Shown: positions 1-42,500, numbered from the stretch's first letter. The stretch is DNA of 64,000 bases from Hemibagrus wyckioides (GCF_019097595.1 NC_080734.1:13625392-13689391), one strand, 5' to 3'. Notes: generated by a model not told the origin, from the sequence alone. Numbers and translations: made by a program.

Positions 1-135
1 AGTCAGCTGGAACTGAATCTTAAAAGCTTGTATTAACAACATAAGTTACATAACATAAGTAACACATAATATACTCAAATCAGGCAATTGAAGGAAGTCT
101 TAACAGAAGAAGAAAGAAAGACATTAGGAACTGAC

Positions 136-28871
<28,736 letters not shown>

Positions 28872-29240
28872 GCCGCTGATTAATTAGGAACAAGCGGAGA
28901 GAGACGAAAGATGGGCAGCGGCCGATGACCGGCGACAGGATCCTCATCCGCTCCTGACATGCAAAAATTCGCAAGCGTGCTGTTTAGTGCGGCGACAGTC
29001 CAGCTACAGCAAACACACACTCACTCACTCACTCACACACACACGCGCGCACACACACTTCCTCTCCCTCCGTCAGATCACTCCACGGCAAATGATTATG
29101 TTTCCCAGCTACTGCACGCCTGGGGCCGAATCGACTGATTGGCAGCCGGATAAACCACTCACCAATCAGCATGCATACGTGTGCCAGAATGTCGTCTCTA
29201 AGCCAATCACAGAGGGCAAGGCGGGGCTCTTGAAATATTA
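28872..29240 (-). promoter_or_regulatory. jag2: jag2 5' leader and proximal promoter candidate
   Basis: The GC-rich DNA immediately upstream of the jag2 start codon has CpG-containing stretches at 28900-29060. Three CCAAT-type motifs lie within 70 bp: 29139 (CCAAT on the gene strand), 29162 and about 29203 (inverted). No TATA box is evident. The transcription start is not determinable from sequence; it probably lies between the CA/CG tract at 29008-29058 and the start codon, or just beyond it. Confidence 0.45.
29008..29058. repeat. CA/CG alternating tract upstream of jag2
   Basis: About 50 bp of ACTC, CA and CGCG units, alternating purine-pyrimidine, 137-187 bp upstream of the jag2 start codon. 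Such tracts can adopt Z-DNA; whether this one does is unknown. Confidence 0.8.
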
Positions 29241-29313
29241 AAAAAAAAAGGAAAAAAGGGAGAGAGAGAGAGAGAGAGAGAGAGAAAGAAAGAAAGAAAG
29301 AAAGAAAGAAAAA
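29240..29313. repeat. Homopurine A/GA/GAAA tract upstream of jag2
   Basis: About 74 bases that are nearly all purine on the plus strand: a poly-A/AAGG start, then (GA)n, then (GAAA)n. It lies about 370-440 bp upstream of the jag2 start codon. It is the longest purine run in the window. Confidence 0.85.
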
Positions 29314-29435
29314 ACGCTGCTCGTGCCACCACAGAGGTGCAACGTTTCATAATTATTAGCGAATACAAACACACCTAATGTTATAACATTGCGGTCCGTA
29401 AAGGTTAATTAGGATAAATTTCTTAATGAACGCTT

Positions 29436-29460
29436 GTTTATTTATTTATTTATTTATTTT
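29436..29460. repeat. (TTTA)n microsatellite
   Basis: Six tandem TTTA units in AT-rich DNA upstream of jag2. Confidence 0.8.
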
Positions 29461-30042
29461 TCTCAGAATACATTATTATTAATTTAGTGTCTCAACAAAC
29501 ACGGGGACGTAAACGACACACTAACCAGAGGTAAACAGCCGAGAGGTAAAAGGTTGAAATCTTCATATATGAAAATATCCCGTCGTTTTATTTTATTCCT
29601 CTGTTTTTGTTTCTTCAAATCAACAAGAGAAGGCAAGTCCTGTAATATCTCTATTTATTTTCTTTTCCGTTAGACGCTGGAGTGGCCGGAGTGACGCAGC
29701 TGAGGTCGCCCTCTTTCGGACATTCAGACCTTCTCCATGACTCAAGGGCTGAGGAGTTCGTGTGTCTCTGCGCAGAGAGAGTATTTACATCCGTTTATTA
29801 AAAAAAACCTTATTTATTAACTACATTTTATATGTAGCTATACGCATTGACCTTTTTATCAGGTGAACCTGGTACATAAGGTGTACTACTGGGAAAGGAG
29901 GCACTGGCACTGAGCAGAAATATTGACAGTTGCATCACAGTCCAGTGGTCATCGAAGTTTAACATTCTGTTACAGTGGTGGAAATCACAATTCGCCGTTA
30001 TTATGTTAAGATATTATAGTTATTACGCCCCCCCACACACAG

Positions 30043-30455
30043 TACACATCAGGCATAACATTATGACCACCTGCCTAATATTGTGTTGGTCCCCCTTTTC
30101 TGACCCATCATGCACTGTGTATTCTGACACCTTTCTATCAGAAAAAGCATTAAGTTCTTCAGCAATCTGAGCAACAGTAGCTCGTCTGTTGTATCGGATC
30201 ACACGGGTCGGCCTTCGTTCCCCACGTGCATCAATCTGTGACCCTGTCAGCTGGTTCACCACTGTTCCTTCACGGACCACTTTTGATAGATACTGACCAC
30301 TGCAGACCGGGAACAACACATTTTTCCTGCTTCTAACACATCAACTTTAAGGACAAAATGTTGACTTGCTGCCTAATATATCCCACCCACTAACAGGTGC
30401 CATGATGAGGAGATAATCAGTGTTATCCACTTCACCTGTTTTGCCTGATCGTGTA
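30043..30455 (-). mobile_element. Tc1-like relic with degraded inverted ends
   Basis: The left end tacacatcaggcataacatt and right end tgcctgatcgtgta are partly inverted copies. The minus strand carries a fragment RRATVAQIAEELNAFSDRKVSEYTVH, split here as RRATVAQIAEELN and SDRKVSEYTVH, which resembles the helix-turn-helix of Tc1 transposases. The 'attatgaccacctgcctaatattgtg' wording is one I recognise from teleost dispersed repeats. 413 bp, non-autonomous. Confidence 0.65.
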
Positions 30456-30759
30456 TATTAGAAACACAACAGCACTGTGTAAGGACACAGGACAGTGTTG
30501 ATGTATCACAGTACAGACATGACATAAGAAACATGATTTAATCCAAACCTCAATAACAAAACAATGTCAGCTTGGACCTATTGTGTTTTGTCAGTAGAAA
30601 GTTCAGGAAGAGAAAACACAATAACTCTCACTGACTGTGTTGCCCCAAAGTATATTAATACCTCAGTATCATACCCATATGTGCTTTTTAAACATCCTTT
30701 TCCAGATCTAATCACATTTTGTTGTTATATTAAGCTTCACTATTGTGGAAAGCACTAGA

Positions 30760-31156
30760 ATTTGGAGACTGAGTGTGTGGATTTGCTCAATCAGTCACAA
30801 GAGCATTAGTAAAGTAAGGGACTGATGTTGGGTGAGGAGGTCTAGGGTGCAGTCAGTATTCCAGTTCATCTCAAAGGTGTTCAATGGGGTTGTGGTCAGC
30901 AGTCGAGACACACATCCCTCACAGTTAAGTTCTTACACTCCAGACTTGACAGGCCATGTCTTCATGGGGCTTGCTTTGTGCACAGGAGCATTGTCATGCT
31001 AGAAAATGTTTAGACTTCTTAGTACCATTGAAGGGAAATTTTAATGCTACAGCATACAGAAACAATTGTGTTTTAAACTTTATGGCAGGAGTTTTGGGAA
31101 GGCCCAGTTATGGGTGTGATGGTCAGGTTTCCACATGCTTTTGGCCATATAGTGTA
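30760..31156 (-). mobile_element. Tc1-like relic, same family as 16064-16540
   Basis: The right end cttttggccatatagtgta is the inverted form of the family terminus. On the minus strand the DNA encoding the HDNAPVHKA-like core is still recognisable (complement of gctttgtgcacaggagcattgtcatg), followed by CCCCATGAAGACATGG. The reading frame is broken. The left terminus is lost or degraded. Confidence 0.7.
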
Positions 31157-33231
31157 TGTTCATTAAAAAATTGTGACTCCCTGGAGTTTACATTTAAAGG
31201 GACCCCTTGCTGCAAAAGCACTTAAGAACACACATCTTACAGTGTATGGTGGTAGTATGGGTGTAACAAATGGAATATCATTGCTCTCTATCTGACAGCT
31301 CATTTTTTCCTTTCACAATTTATGTTCATTGTCCTTTAATTGTTCATCAATGTCAGTTTCTGACCACAGGACCACTGTTGGCTTGAAAGTTTTGATTAGT
31401 GTAAATCCAGAAATAATACTGAGATGTTTAAACCCAGAAAGTGCTGCTTTTCTTCATACACCCCTACCAGCAACACACACACACACCTCAAAGCTGATAA
31501 AGATTCACCACCTAAATAATATCTGACCAGTGGTAGTCCTATGATGGCCTTTATTTCCTCTGGTAGGATCAGGAGATCAGGAGATTGGTTAATATAATGC
31601 TCATAATAACAGATGGGTTAGGTTCAAAAATATCTGCAGATATATGGTATGTTTACATGATTATTTGTTTGTTTGTTTGTTTACACTGTACATCATTTGT
31701 TATTTGCATCTCATGACTCACCAGACACAGCCATTATTTTCTGCTTTGATACTTGATACAGGCATTAATTACCACTTAAAAGGCATTCATTTCAACACAA
31801 TCCAACCATATCCCTTTAAAGAATGTACAGCAATGAACCTGTCCATGGACAGCTAGAATAGTTGAGAGCATTAGCAGTTCTGGAGTGAGGCTGTAGGTAT
31901 GTATTTACATTATGGAAAAATGGAGGTAATCTGGCCTGACATTTTCTTTCCCGCCACTAGACATGGCATAAATAAGCTCATGGCTAAAGCAGGTAACAGC
32001 CTCATTTAAGTCTAAAACCTTGGATGCTGTCATAGCAGCCTACTTCTAGCCTGATGACAGCTGGAAAGCTGGGTTAAAAGAGGTAGGAGTTCTGGGTGCA
32101 CATTGCAAGAGAAGATGGGGGAGTGTTGGTCAGAGGCAGAGGTGGGCATGGTGGGGGAGGTGGCTCTCAGGAAAGGTAATGTGGATGCCTCTCCTCATCC
32201 ATATTTCATGGCTTTCCTTTGGAGGCCTCACACAAAAAACATATATGCAACCAAGTCTTTCCTTTTCATGCCTAATCATCGCCTTGACCCACTTTAGCAG
32301 CTCACACTCATTGCTGACATCAGCCAAGACAGTTAATGATAAGGCCAGCCAGGACAATGTTATTAAAAAGGTGCTGATTAGGAACTTTGCAGCATATGCA
32401 AAAAAAAACAACAACAAACAAATAAACATATAGCATAAAATACCACCTTACAGAACAGCATGCTAATCAATTCCTAGGATCTGTTGCCTTGTATATATTC
32501 TCTGCTACTCTCACTATTGTATGGCACCACTATATTTGCTGCAGGGGAGTCTGGTTTCCATAGCGATGGCTCTGTGATTGTCTCTACTGTAAACCAAGCT
32601 CACAGGAAATTAATAGTGATATGATAAGGCCTCGCAATAATGACAATTTATTAATGCAAATATCACCTGACACTTTCAGCCCTACAGCTGGTGCATGTGC
32701 CACCTTGGTACAGGTGTAATTTGACCTGGAGACACTGGGGACATATTCTTGTAGTCTGCTGAAAATCTTGTAAAAAGCTTTTTGTCCAAACAGTTTTTAA
32801 AACCTAAGCAATATGTTTTCCAGTAGCTTACAGATTAACTGTGCTAGCCTCCAACATTTTACATTTGAAAGGTGGGAGGAAATGGCAGAAGTGGAGTGGG
32901 AACGGGGTGAGTTTGAAATGTGAGTTATGTAAGTTGTAATTCAAAGGAAGCAAACATTGAATTTGATATCCTTTTTAAATTTTTTGTTTGTTTGCTTGCT
33001 TACATTTAATCTCGTAATGATGTTTCACACATACAAGTGGTTATTGGTTGAAATTGAGTCATTAGCTTGTTTGCTCAAAGAAGCAAATATATCATTTTCA
33101 CACTTAGATACAGTCATCCTACATAAGGTAATCTTATCCAGAAGGTTCACCAAAACCATTGTGATTTGATTCTGATGATTGAAAAAACATGGATTGTGGG
33201 CTGCTTTGGTTGACCATTGAGGTTGGGTTGC

Positions 33232-33422
33232 TAAGCCTTTATTTGTCACAGACACATTACAGCATAGTGAAATTATTTCTTCGCATATACCATCCTTGGG
33301 GTTTGGGGTCAGAGCGCAGGGTCAGCCATGATTCGGCATCCCTGGAGCAGGGTGGGTTGGGGGCCCAACAGGGCCCAATGGTCAGTGACCCAGAGCCTTA
33401 ACCACTTGAGCCACCATTGCCC
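33232..33422. repeat. Dispersed teleost repeat
   Basis: Sequence from 'tttatttgtcacagacacattacagc' through 'ggggtcagagcgcagggtcagcc' to 'ttgagccaccattgccc'. I recognise this wording from many fish genomes, but cannot assign the family name. It is single copy in this window. Confidence 0.55.
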
Positions 33423-34465
33423 AAATATTTGTATACTGAAGTACATTTCCTGTAAAGGTGTCTCTGTAAAATAAATGAATAATTAAAATGTTTTAAAAAA
33501 TTTATAAGGGTTTTGTTTTTCCTGTTTTCTTGGATTTAATTGACTTAAATTGAACTTTAGATTTCTCTCACATTTTCAGTGCGATTGTAAGCAAAGACTT
33601 TCTTTTTTTTTACCAAAATCTTTTGCCAATAAAATGACCAAAATCTTTCCAAAAGCATCCAAGAGTCTCAGAAATAACGTTTTATTTTTAGTAATTTAAA
33701 CTAAATTAATTTAAATATATTGTTTAAATTTTAAATAATATATCAAAACATATGGTAGACTGCTATAATTATGGACCCAGAATGAAATTTGTAGTCTGAG
33801 TTCTTGCTTGTGAGTTCAGTTCAATTCCAAATTTAGAAACCGTTAGTAGTGTATTTTATGATTGTTACTATGTAAGTCAATTTCCACAAGTTTGGCTATG
33901 TGTTACCTGTTTCCCGCAAGCTTTGGACTTTTTTTGTTTTTTGTTTTCATCCAGTCATCATCCATGTCTCCAGCATTTTTCAAAACAAAGTTACACCAAT
34001 AAATCCTGGCCTCCTGGTTCACAGACACTGTCATTACATGAGCCCAGTATTATAAGTTTCTGTCTGGCATTCTGCCTTCACCCACACAAACCCTTATAAT
34101 GTTACGGTCATAATTGTTTGTCGCGTCCTTCCCTCTTTCTGGTTGAAAAATGATTTTGCCAACTTCGTAATTATACTCTGCTGCACAGGGAATCTTTGGG
34201 ATTGACATGGATTTTGGGAAAACTGCACTGAAATTACTGTGTATAAAGCCCCCATGAAACTTGGCAGGCCAGTAGCTTAGCTCTGAAATGACTGGCATTA
34301 GACCCACCCAGGAGCAATACACGACTTTCATCAATCAGTGTGATTTACTGCTAAGTGACTCCATGCACGAGTCCGAGCCTGGCAGAATGAAAGAAAAATA
34401 GTCAAAATGCTTACAACAGCAAATCTTCAATTGCAAATCCATCAACATGGAAATATCAGTCACTA

Positions 34466-34467
<2 letters not shown>

Positions 34468-34496
<29 letters not shown>
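34468..34496. repeat. (GT)n microsatellite
   Basis: About fourteen GT units in the jag2-nudt14 intergenic region. Confidence 0.95.
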
Positions 34497-34501
<5 letters not shown>

Positions 34502-36170
34502 GCAGATCACAGTGGCATTAATGTCATTGTTTCTGCTTTGTTTTTGAGTTGTATTTCTGGCTAAACCAGAGGAATTGACAAATCCAGTTTGGTTCCTTGC
34601 CACCCAGCCTGGGGCATTTCACACACTGCCAGTGTGACTGACACATTCACAATTCTGCAATGCGTCCAGAAGGTGTAGCACATTTTACTAAAACACTTTA
34701 CTACATCTATCTCTGACTGATTTGCACATCCGTGGCCCATGGAATAAAGTGTAAAATTTTTGCTCCAAATGCTCATGGTTTTCAATATTACAGACCCATA
34801 ATGCACAGTGATATACTGTGCTATATATCTAGAGGGAAGTGTAGACACTAATTCAGCTAAAGAAAAAAACAAAAAAACTAGTGTGTTTAGCACCCGCGTT
34901 TACATTTCGAAGGTAAATATGAGGAAGTAACAAAGCATAAGAAGAATCTGACTGTTGTCAGTTCCACCTGTTCCACCTGTGACACACGATCAGCAACAAT
35001 TGTGCATTTTCCTATGACATTAAGAATTATGTTCTGAGGTCTCAGTCAAGAAGTCTTCACACCTTAACTTCAACTTTTCTGCCTAGTGAGCTGGTTTTAT
35101 GTGTTAAATGATGGACTGCATGTGTTTCTCTCCATTACTCCCTACACTGTAACTGCATATTTGTAGTGAAGCAGAACATGAGGGCACTTAACACCTGACC
35201 ATGCTGTGGCTGCTCACGCCCTCATCTTCGCCTGTGCATCCTTATCTCTGCGGAAACATGGCTTCCTCCTGCCCCAAAGATCACAAATCCTAGGAAGGTG
35301 TGTGGCGAAGAGCGTGCATGTGCAGTACACTGGAGACTAAAAAATACAGAAGAAGTCAACCTTAATGTGCCCTGTGAATTAAGTGAAAGAGTTCTAGATA
35401 ACAGGACTGTGTCACTGTTGCTATGTGGACAGTCACAGAAATGAACTGGAACCCTTGACGTTCCCTTTTATTGAAGAATACAAAGAATATGATGATGATA
35501 AGAGACAAGAAAGTAAAAGTGAACAAAGAAATCACTTTCAAAAGGAAAAACATGATCTTTAGAGAGACAGCAGATGCACTGATATCTGAGAGTTATAGAA
35601 ACTTGTTTGGACATGTTGTTTGGGTAAGTTTCAGGTTAGTTGGTGGAGTGCTTTGTGAGCTGAAGTAGGTTAAATTGTCCTGGCCAACACTGAGGCAACA
35701 CCAGTACACTGTGACACACTCCTGGCCTTTCCCTCAATTCTTCTCTCCACAGGAGCAGGTGCAGATCGCTCCGCACAATAATCTTTACAATTAGAGCTTT
35801 TACAATGGGCCCAATCAACCTTGACTCCAGGGCCAGCGAAGGGTCATTCCACAGTTTAGACAAGCTTAGCCAAGGGTTCGGATGCACCAAAACAAGCCAC
35901 GAGAGAAGCATGTTATGTAATTTTTTTCTTATCTAGTGCAATTTGCTTAACCTATTGTGGATTGAGTCTGTTATGTGAACTAAGACAGACCCCATTTAGT
36001 TTCACAACGTGATTATTTCATTATGTTCTCATACAATCGAACGCAGACGTTTGTATATCCTTCATACAAAATAACCAAGGCAAAGAAATGTAGATTCTAG
36101 CCACAAGGCATCAGTGTAAAAAGAACAATCGGTAAATAAAATCAGTTTGTAGTCTCCTTCCCTGAATGTA

Positions 36171-36279
36171 TGAGGATGAATGAATGAGTATCAAACTGCA
36201 TTTATTTTTTATTAATCATTAAAAGTGAGAGGGGGGGAAAAAGACTTGTGAAGAAACAAATGTCTAGCTTTTACGACAA
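36171..36279 (+). repeat. Local direct duplication, copy 1
   Basis: Copy 1 of a ~100-bp sequence (gaggatgaatgaatgagtat ... ctagcttttacgacaa) repeated with about 85% identity by eye at 36787-36884. Confidence 0.8.
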
Positions 36280-36689
36280 GGACTAACCTATTTTGTGGCC
36301 ATTCCACAACCTAACTATAAACAGATAAAAACATATACATTTAATAACAATGATGATTCTGATTGTTCAGGTGTTTCATTCATTTTCTTACGTCAGCAGT
36401 GCTCTAAGAGTCGCTCTCATTATGTACTCGTTCTACAGGAACATTTTTGCACAAAAACTCGTATGGCGAACACTCCACATAAAACAGACATAAAGAACAT
36501 ATACAGTCATTCATATAGGGAAGTTTTCCATGAGGAGATTTTTTGGAATGAGTCTCCGGTGCCAGTGCTTTATATCATTCAGAGGAACATCTTTTCTTGA
36601 TTTCCTCTGAATTTCTTGATTTAATGACATGCTGTAGGTGTTGCACCTAGTTTGTGAAGAAGTGTGTGATTGTGTGAGCGGTAATGTTC

Positions 36690-36800
36690 TGCCATACACA
36701 GAGAGGGTGTGTCCACATGCATCCACATGTGTTCCTGGGTTAGGCCCCAGATCCACCATGACCACTGACCAGGATAAAATGCTTAATGAGGATGAATGAA
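36690..36800 (+). repeat. End of a dispersed repeat (ccaccatgacc...gaatgaatga type)
   Basis: The stretch ttcctgggttaggccccaga through ccaccatgaccactgaccag to gatgaatgaatgaat is the inverse of 45243-45310, so the two belong to one dispersed family with a GAATGA tail. Fragment only. Confidence 0.6.
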
Positions 36801-36884
36801 TGAATATCAAGCTGCATTTCTTTTTTGTGTTAATCATCAATAGTGAGAGGGGGGAAAAGAAACAAATGTCTAGCTTTTACGACA
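36787..36884 (+). repeat. Local direct duplication, copy 2
   Basis: Copy 2 of the unit at 36171-36279; both end in tgtctagcttttacgacaa and share the poly-G run after gtgagag. The two copies start about 616 bp apart. Confidence 0.8.
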
Positions 36885-39282
36885 AATTGTTTTCTGTTTT
36901 TTTGCTGCGAATAATACATATGTTACTGAAGAATAATCCACTTCATAACGGTTAAACATCACACAGTGCATTGATTATTGTCCTACAACAGCATGCCCCA
37001 TCATTTGTTATTCCTTACATAACGTGTGTCTCCACAGTTCACGCTTGCCTTTAGAACTGCGTCCAAGCTCTCTACATATTCTCTGAGCATTTGGATGATT
37101 ACTTTTCAGTATTCAGATTGCCTGTGTTCTTCCTGTTGCACTGTTCTAATCACGCTCTCTTTTTTTTTTTTTTGACAGATTGCTTGGCAAATCTTTGGCT
37201 GCTTTTCTTAACGTTTGGCATCTGTTAATAATAAAAGCGTTTACTTCTTGTTTTGTTTTTTAGACATAATTTTCTGTTGATTTTGCCTCATGGTTTAGAT
37301 TGTTTTATTGGAACACACACACGTTTCACTCTTGGACATTTTTTGTAAATAGATATGATAAAATCTTTTACTTATATCTATTTTCAAAAAGCACAAGGTT
37401 GAAAACTTTTGCATTCAACATTGAATGATTTATTAATATTTCTCAGAATCCCTATTAGAATTACTGATGTGCAAGGTGTGCATTTGTATATGTTAATGTG
37501 TAATTTGCTCTAGTTAAAATGTTCATAAGTCCACCAAAAGAGGCACAGTGCCTCCATTTCATGTAGCTTATTGAAGAGGAGAGAGACAGATACTTGCTTA
37601 TGCCATAGTTTAGATACCGTTTCTCAGCGTTTTACTGAGATAATGAGGAACCATTTATTTTATCGCTTTCATTCAAGAGTGAGTAAGCAGCCACAGAGTG
37701 CATCATATCATAAATGCATAGTTTTAGTAGACATCATTTCTCATTTCCCATGATTTTGTATTTTCTCTAAAGATACGTTTGTAATGCTTAGTAGCAGAAA
37801 ACTACATTATTTGTACTCTCCTTGAGAAATTGCAAAAAGAAACAGCAAAAAAATGTACATAAGGCTGCCCCTGAGCTTGTATCTATAGGAATGCAAGCTT
37901 GCACACACAAAACACATCAACTCTTGTCAAAACTTGAAGATGGTATTTTTACTGCCACACACTGAACACAGCTAATTTTAGTAAGAGAGGATGTCCGTCC
38001 TGCGGATGACATCACACGCCAGGCTAAAGGCGGCACATCGTTCACTCTTCTGAACAGCGTGTTTGTAACTCCACGTTTTGGCTGTCCCACAGCAATCCCA
38101 TGCACTTATCCAGGATATCCTACTACAGAACCACGATGGTGGCTCTCCTGTCTGCTGTGTATGTTTGTGTCCTCATTCCAAGCTCGACATCCGTCCTGTG
38201 GTTCAGACAGAGTTCAGTAAGTCAAAGTGTATAAGGGCACATGAAGAACACCAGAGAATCAGCACTTTCAGATCTTAATGCTAAAGACTAAAAGAGAGAG
38301 AGAGGTGGCCCCTGTGGAGATGTGCGGCACTGATGCAGGAAAAGTGGTTTATGAATCCTCATAAATATCTGTAGATAAGCAGAGAGGAGCCTGCGTTCTC
38401 ACAGCAGGCTCTTTATCCCACTCTAAATCAGAACCTGGATAATCTTCTGTAGTATTTCTACAAGAGAGTTCAGAGTTATCACTTTTGAAGTTTGCATTTT
38501 TTTTTTTAAATGAATAAAGGGAATCAAACAATCATCTGGTGTGCTGTGATAGATAACCAGAGGATCTTTCCTTTCACTCTACTGTATAAGAAGAACCTGC
38601 CCACAGATCACATCACAGCTCATATTCACCATCTGACCATGATTAGCAGAGCAGCCACTTGACCAGCCACTTATATAGACCCTTGTTTCCACTGCAAAAG
38701 GCCTGCAGGACAGCGAATGGGCAGTTGGCTCAGGTTCCTCCGTCCCCATGTAGGCACCATGCTCTCATTTACATACAGATGGACAGTGTGGTGGAATCAT
38801 ATTAGGTGTCCTCCCTCTTTTTGTCTGCGGGTCACAACTCCAGTGGTGGGCACAATGCTCAGTGCACTTCAAAGGGTCGGTCACACCTGGGAGTGCCGGG
38901 AGAAAGGGGGCGGCCGCCCGTAGCCAGCCGCACAGATGGCCTCTCACGCTGGTGCACAATGACCGAGCTGTAAGTGGTCCACGTGTCAGATTACACATAA
39001 AGCTCCTCAGCAACCTCCGGTAGAATTTGTGCTCCAGGCCATGCATGTATGGCTCATAACTATTTCATCATCATCATTTTGTTTCCATGGTTATTTGTAG
39101 GATTGCCATTTGTTCACAATGATTAAGTCAATTTAATAAAAAAAAAAAAAAAAAAAGGTTTTAAGGACAGTTAAGCAGGCACAGGCACAAAAACACTCAT
39201 TGAACCCCCTGGCCTTCAACCTCCAGACTGTATGAGTGGCTTCTTGACTGACATGTGTAATAATAATATCTTATAATATATA

Positions 39283-39532
39283 CACTACCGCTCAAAAGTT
39301 TGGGATCACTTCCACATTTCAGCTTCAGTTTGATTTCAGCTACAGAGGAAGACTCCATCAGCCAATCCATCTTGTGGGAGATGCTCCAAGAAGCATGGGG
39401 TGAAATCTCATCAGATTATCTTGAAATGTCAGCATGTCCTGTTCTTTTGCTATATTTTCTATTCTGACTAATTTCGTGTGTGTTCCCTCAGAAAACAATT
39501 TTTGAGTGATTCCAAACGTTTGAGCAGTAGTG
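39283..39532. mobile_element. MITE with terminal inverted repeats and TA duplication
   Basis: A 250-bp element with left end cactaccgctcaaaagtttg and right end aaacgtttgagcagtagtg, an inverted pair of about 20 bp, flanked by TA on both sides (39281-39282 and 39533-39534). TA duplication and this terminal sequence indicate a Tc1/mariner-derived miniature element. It carries no coding capacity. Confidence 0.85.
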
Positions 39533-42500
39533 TATAAGAAGAGTTGAGAGTGTTAATTATGGGGCAGGCCTGATTGCTGTAAGCTATTGACAAAGTCAGA
39601 ACCATGTAGATGTTATGGTCATCTCTTCAGTAGAGACCCCATAAGGACCAAGAATATTAGTCATTTGTTCATCTCATTTGAGCTAGAAAGACAAGGGCAT
39701 TTGATAGAAACTCCACTTTCCTCCTAATTACCATTCTATGCAATTTTAGTTTCCACACTGACCTCCTCCTCATTTCATCCCTATCATTCAACAACTGCTA
39801 CATAAGAGTCCTTAGAATTGGGGAAACCTGATTATCTAGCACACAAAAAGAAGCCATTCAGAACATCTAGTCACTTTTTAAAAATAATATTTCCCTAATT
39901 TCTTCACAATTTGTTCACCTGCCAATTCCCACCTACCATTTAGCTCTCCCTATTCACACAACAGCTGCCAGCGGAGGAAGGTGAAAGCTAACACATACTT
40001 CTTCTGAGACAAATGAAGCCAACCAACCACATCTTTCTAAACTGCTGCTCCTGCTGCATCACAGGGCAGTGTAACAGTCTTGGAAGAAAGTGCTGTTTGC
40101 CCTGTTGAGCTCACAGGAAAGAGCTATATACAGCATTAAGATAGAATTTTCTCTGTAAATCTCATTGCATTGTATCTTAGAAAAAATATCGTTTGATCTA
40201 TTGTGACTGCTTTGGTTTCCACAACTGAGAGTGGAATGTCGCTATAACTGGAAGTCATATTAAGAGGGATAGTTATGTTTCTGTAAATTTCTGTAGAACA
40301 TGTTACATGTAGAGTGTGATTCTGGATGGCAGTGGGGTAACATCCGGATAACATCTTTTGGCATTGTGTGTGTCTGAATGGATGATATGTACTTTGGCAC
40401 CAGGATGAGACCAAAGCATGTGTCCTGGAGGTTAGCATATGTTTGTACTGACACACAGGCAGCAAGGAAGTTGTGCATCTTATTGAACAATATTGTGAGG
40501 AGGTGTGTTACGACCTGCTGCCATCTTGTTCCTTGGCAACAAGTCCTTCGAGCAGCACTATTTGGGGTTTTGAATTTTTGCGGAATGCAGTAGGTGGTTA
40601 TAAATCAGATAAGACAGATAAATCAGATAGTCAATATCTTCCAAGGAATCTTCCCTCAGCATCTGCTGGAATAACTGAAATGCATTAGTCATTCTGAAAA
40701 ACTTCACCACAAGGATCTGGCATTCGGGCAGAGGCTATGCATGGTAGGGTTTAGCCAAGAAAAGCCAAATGAGGTAAAGTAGTTAAGTCCATGAATGATG
40801 AGTAAGCTGAAGTTTTATATCAGTTGAAAGCTCAGCAGTGATTGGCAGATGATAAGCCATTGTCCATCTATCATATGAGACAATAATAAGCAGGTAGAGC
40901 AGTCCCTTGACACTTGGGTGGTATTATGCAGTTTAAAAGAATTCATTTCTGGCAGCATGCCCTGACATCCCCTGTCAGCATTGAGTTTCGTTGGAACAAA
41001 TTTGCTCCGCCTTCTTGTGTCAAGATTTTACCTTCACAAAATCTTACCTTACAATTACAAGCTTCTTCTAATAGCATCTGGATCTATGTCGGTATTATTT
41101 ACTCATCCATCAGCAAGAGTATAATAGGTTTCAAATAATATGCCCAGCTTCATCTGGAGTAGAGGTATATTCATTCTGACAACAAAGCAGCCAGCTGACG
41201 TATCAAGGAACTCATTTATTCAGCAGTTCCTAACAAAGCTGGCAACCATGCAGTAAGGAATTATAATGGTGCAATGGTGTACCAGTTGCTATGTTGAAAA
41301 TCAAATGAAGCACTATCATACCATAGCCTTTCTTTGGCATACATATAGAGCATTGTATCTATTGACAAGCTTTCTACTTGAAAGGAACAGGGGAAAAAAA
41401 ATGGTCGGTAGGAAAATGGCTAAAGCACACAGCCAGTCTCCTGCTATTACACGACTCCCTGAGGATATCTGGCTCTTAGTGTGAAAGCGAAAGACTTTCT
41501 GGAGACTAACTACAGTGTGCCAACAAATAGCTTGATTTACTTATCTAGAGGCTGAAGACTACTTTTTCAGGCGGTAAGACCAAATGTGTGCCTGTTGAAC
41601 ATCAGTGGAGTTCTCTGTGACACTACCAACCAGAGCTGTGATCATCAGTCAGGGTTTTCAGACATAACCTGTCCAAACACAGAGACAGAAACCTGAAATG
41701 CAAAGCCATCATCACTGACTTCAGAGCCTCTTATTAAAAATGAACATAAGTTTTGTCATTTGAGACCAACTACAAGTACCACTACTACTTAAGAGCTTTA
41801 GCTCATCCTATGATTACTGAAAAAGGTCATATCAAAACCGACAAATATTTAGTGGACAGTTGGAGAGAAGTCAAATATCTGGCCAAAATAAGTACTTCAT
41901 CATAGCAATGACAAAGGTCTCTGGATAAATACAGAAAACATGGAATATTTACAATATTATTATATTTACTATTATTCAAATACCAATACGAAAACAGTGA
42001 ATAGGGCAAATAGTGTTACTTTATGAAAAGAAAACTAAGCTAGGTCAAGTAAGGGGAAGGTTTATAGAAAGATATTAGGTTTATTTCCCTAAACACTTAA
42101 ACTAGTTAAGCTAATCAGGACTGAAGTTTACGTGCAGCATCGCATCCAACTTAGAGAAAGACAAATTTCTAAACAAACAATGATAAATAAATGGCCTTTG
42201 CAAAAGTAATAGTAAATTATAGTGAAAGTTAAAGACCAAGGACACTTAGCAAAGTGGAAAATAAATAAAGCAGGCATAGGAGACATGGTTAAGTGCTCCT
42301 TTGCCCTCCCTCATGCACACTCATTGTGTGACTTGTTTTGTGCCGTGCTGTTGCTATAGCGAAGCCGTGGTACTTGTACTTAGTTACTCGATGCTATTAT
42401 TTGTGCTCCTTCTCCCCAACCACCTGTCCCACCCCCACAATCCTTTGCTGTGGACATCCATCAGTAACACAGTCTAATGATTACCACTGTGCCTAATAGA

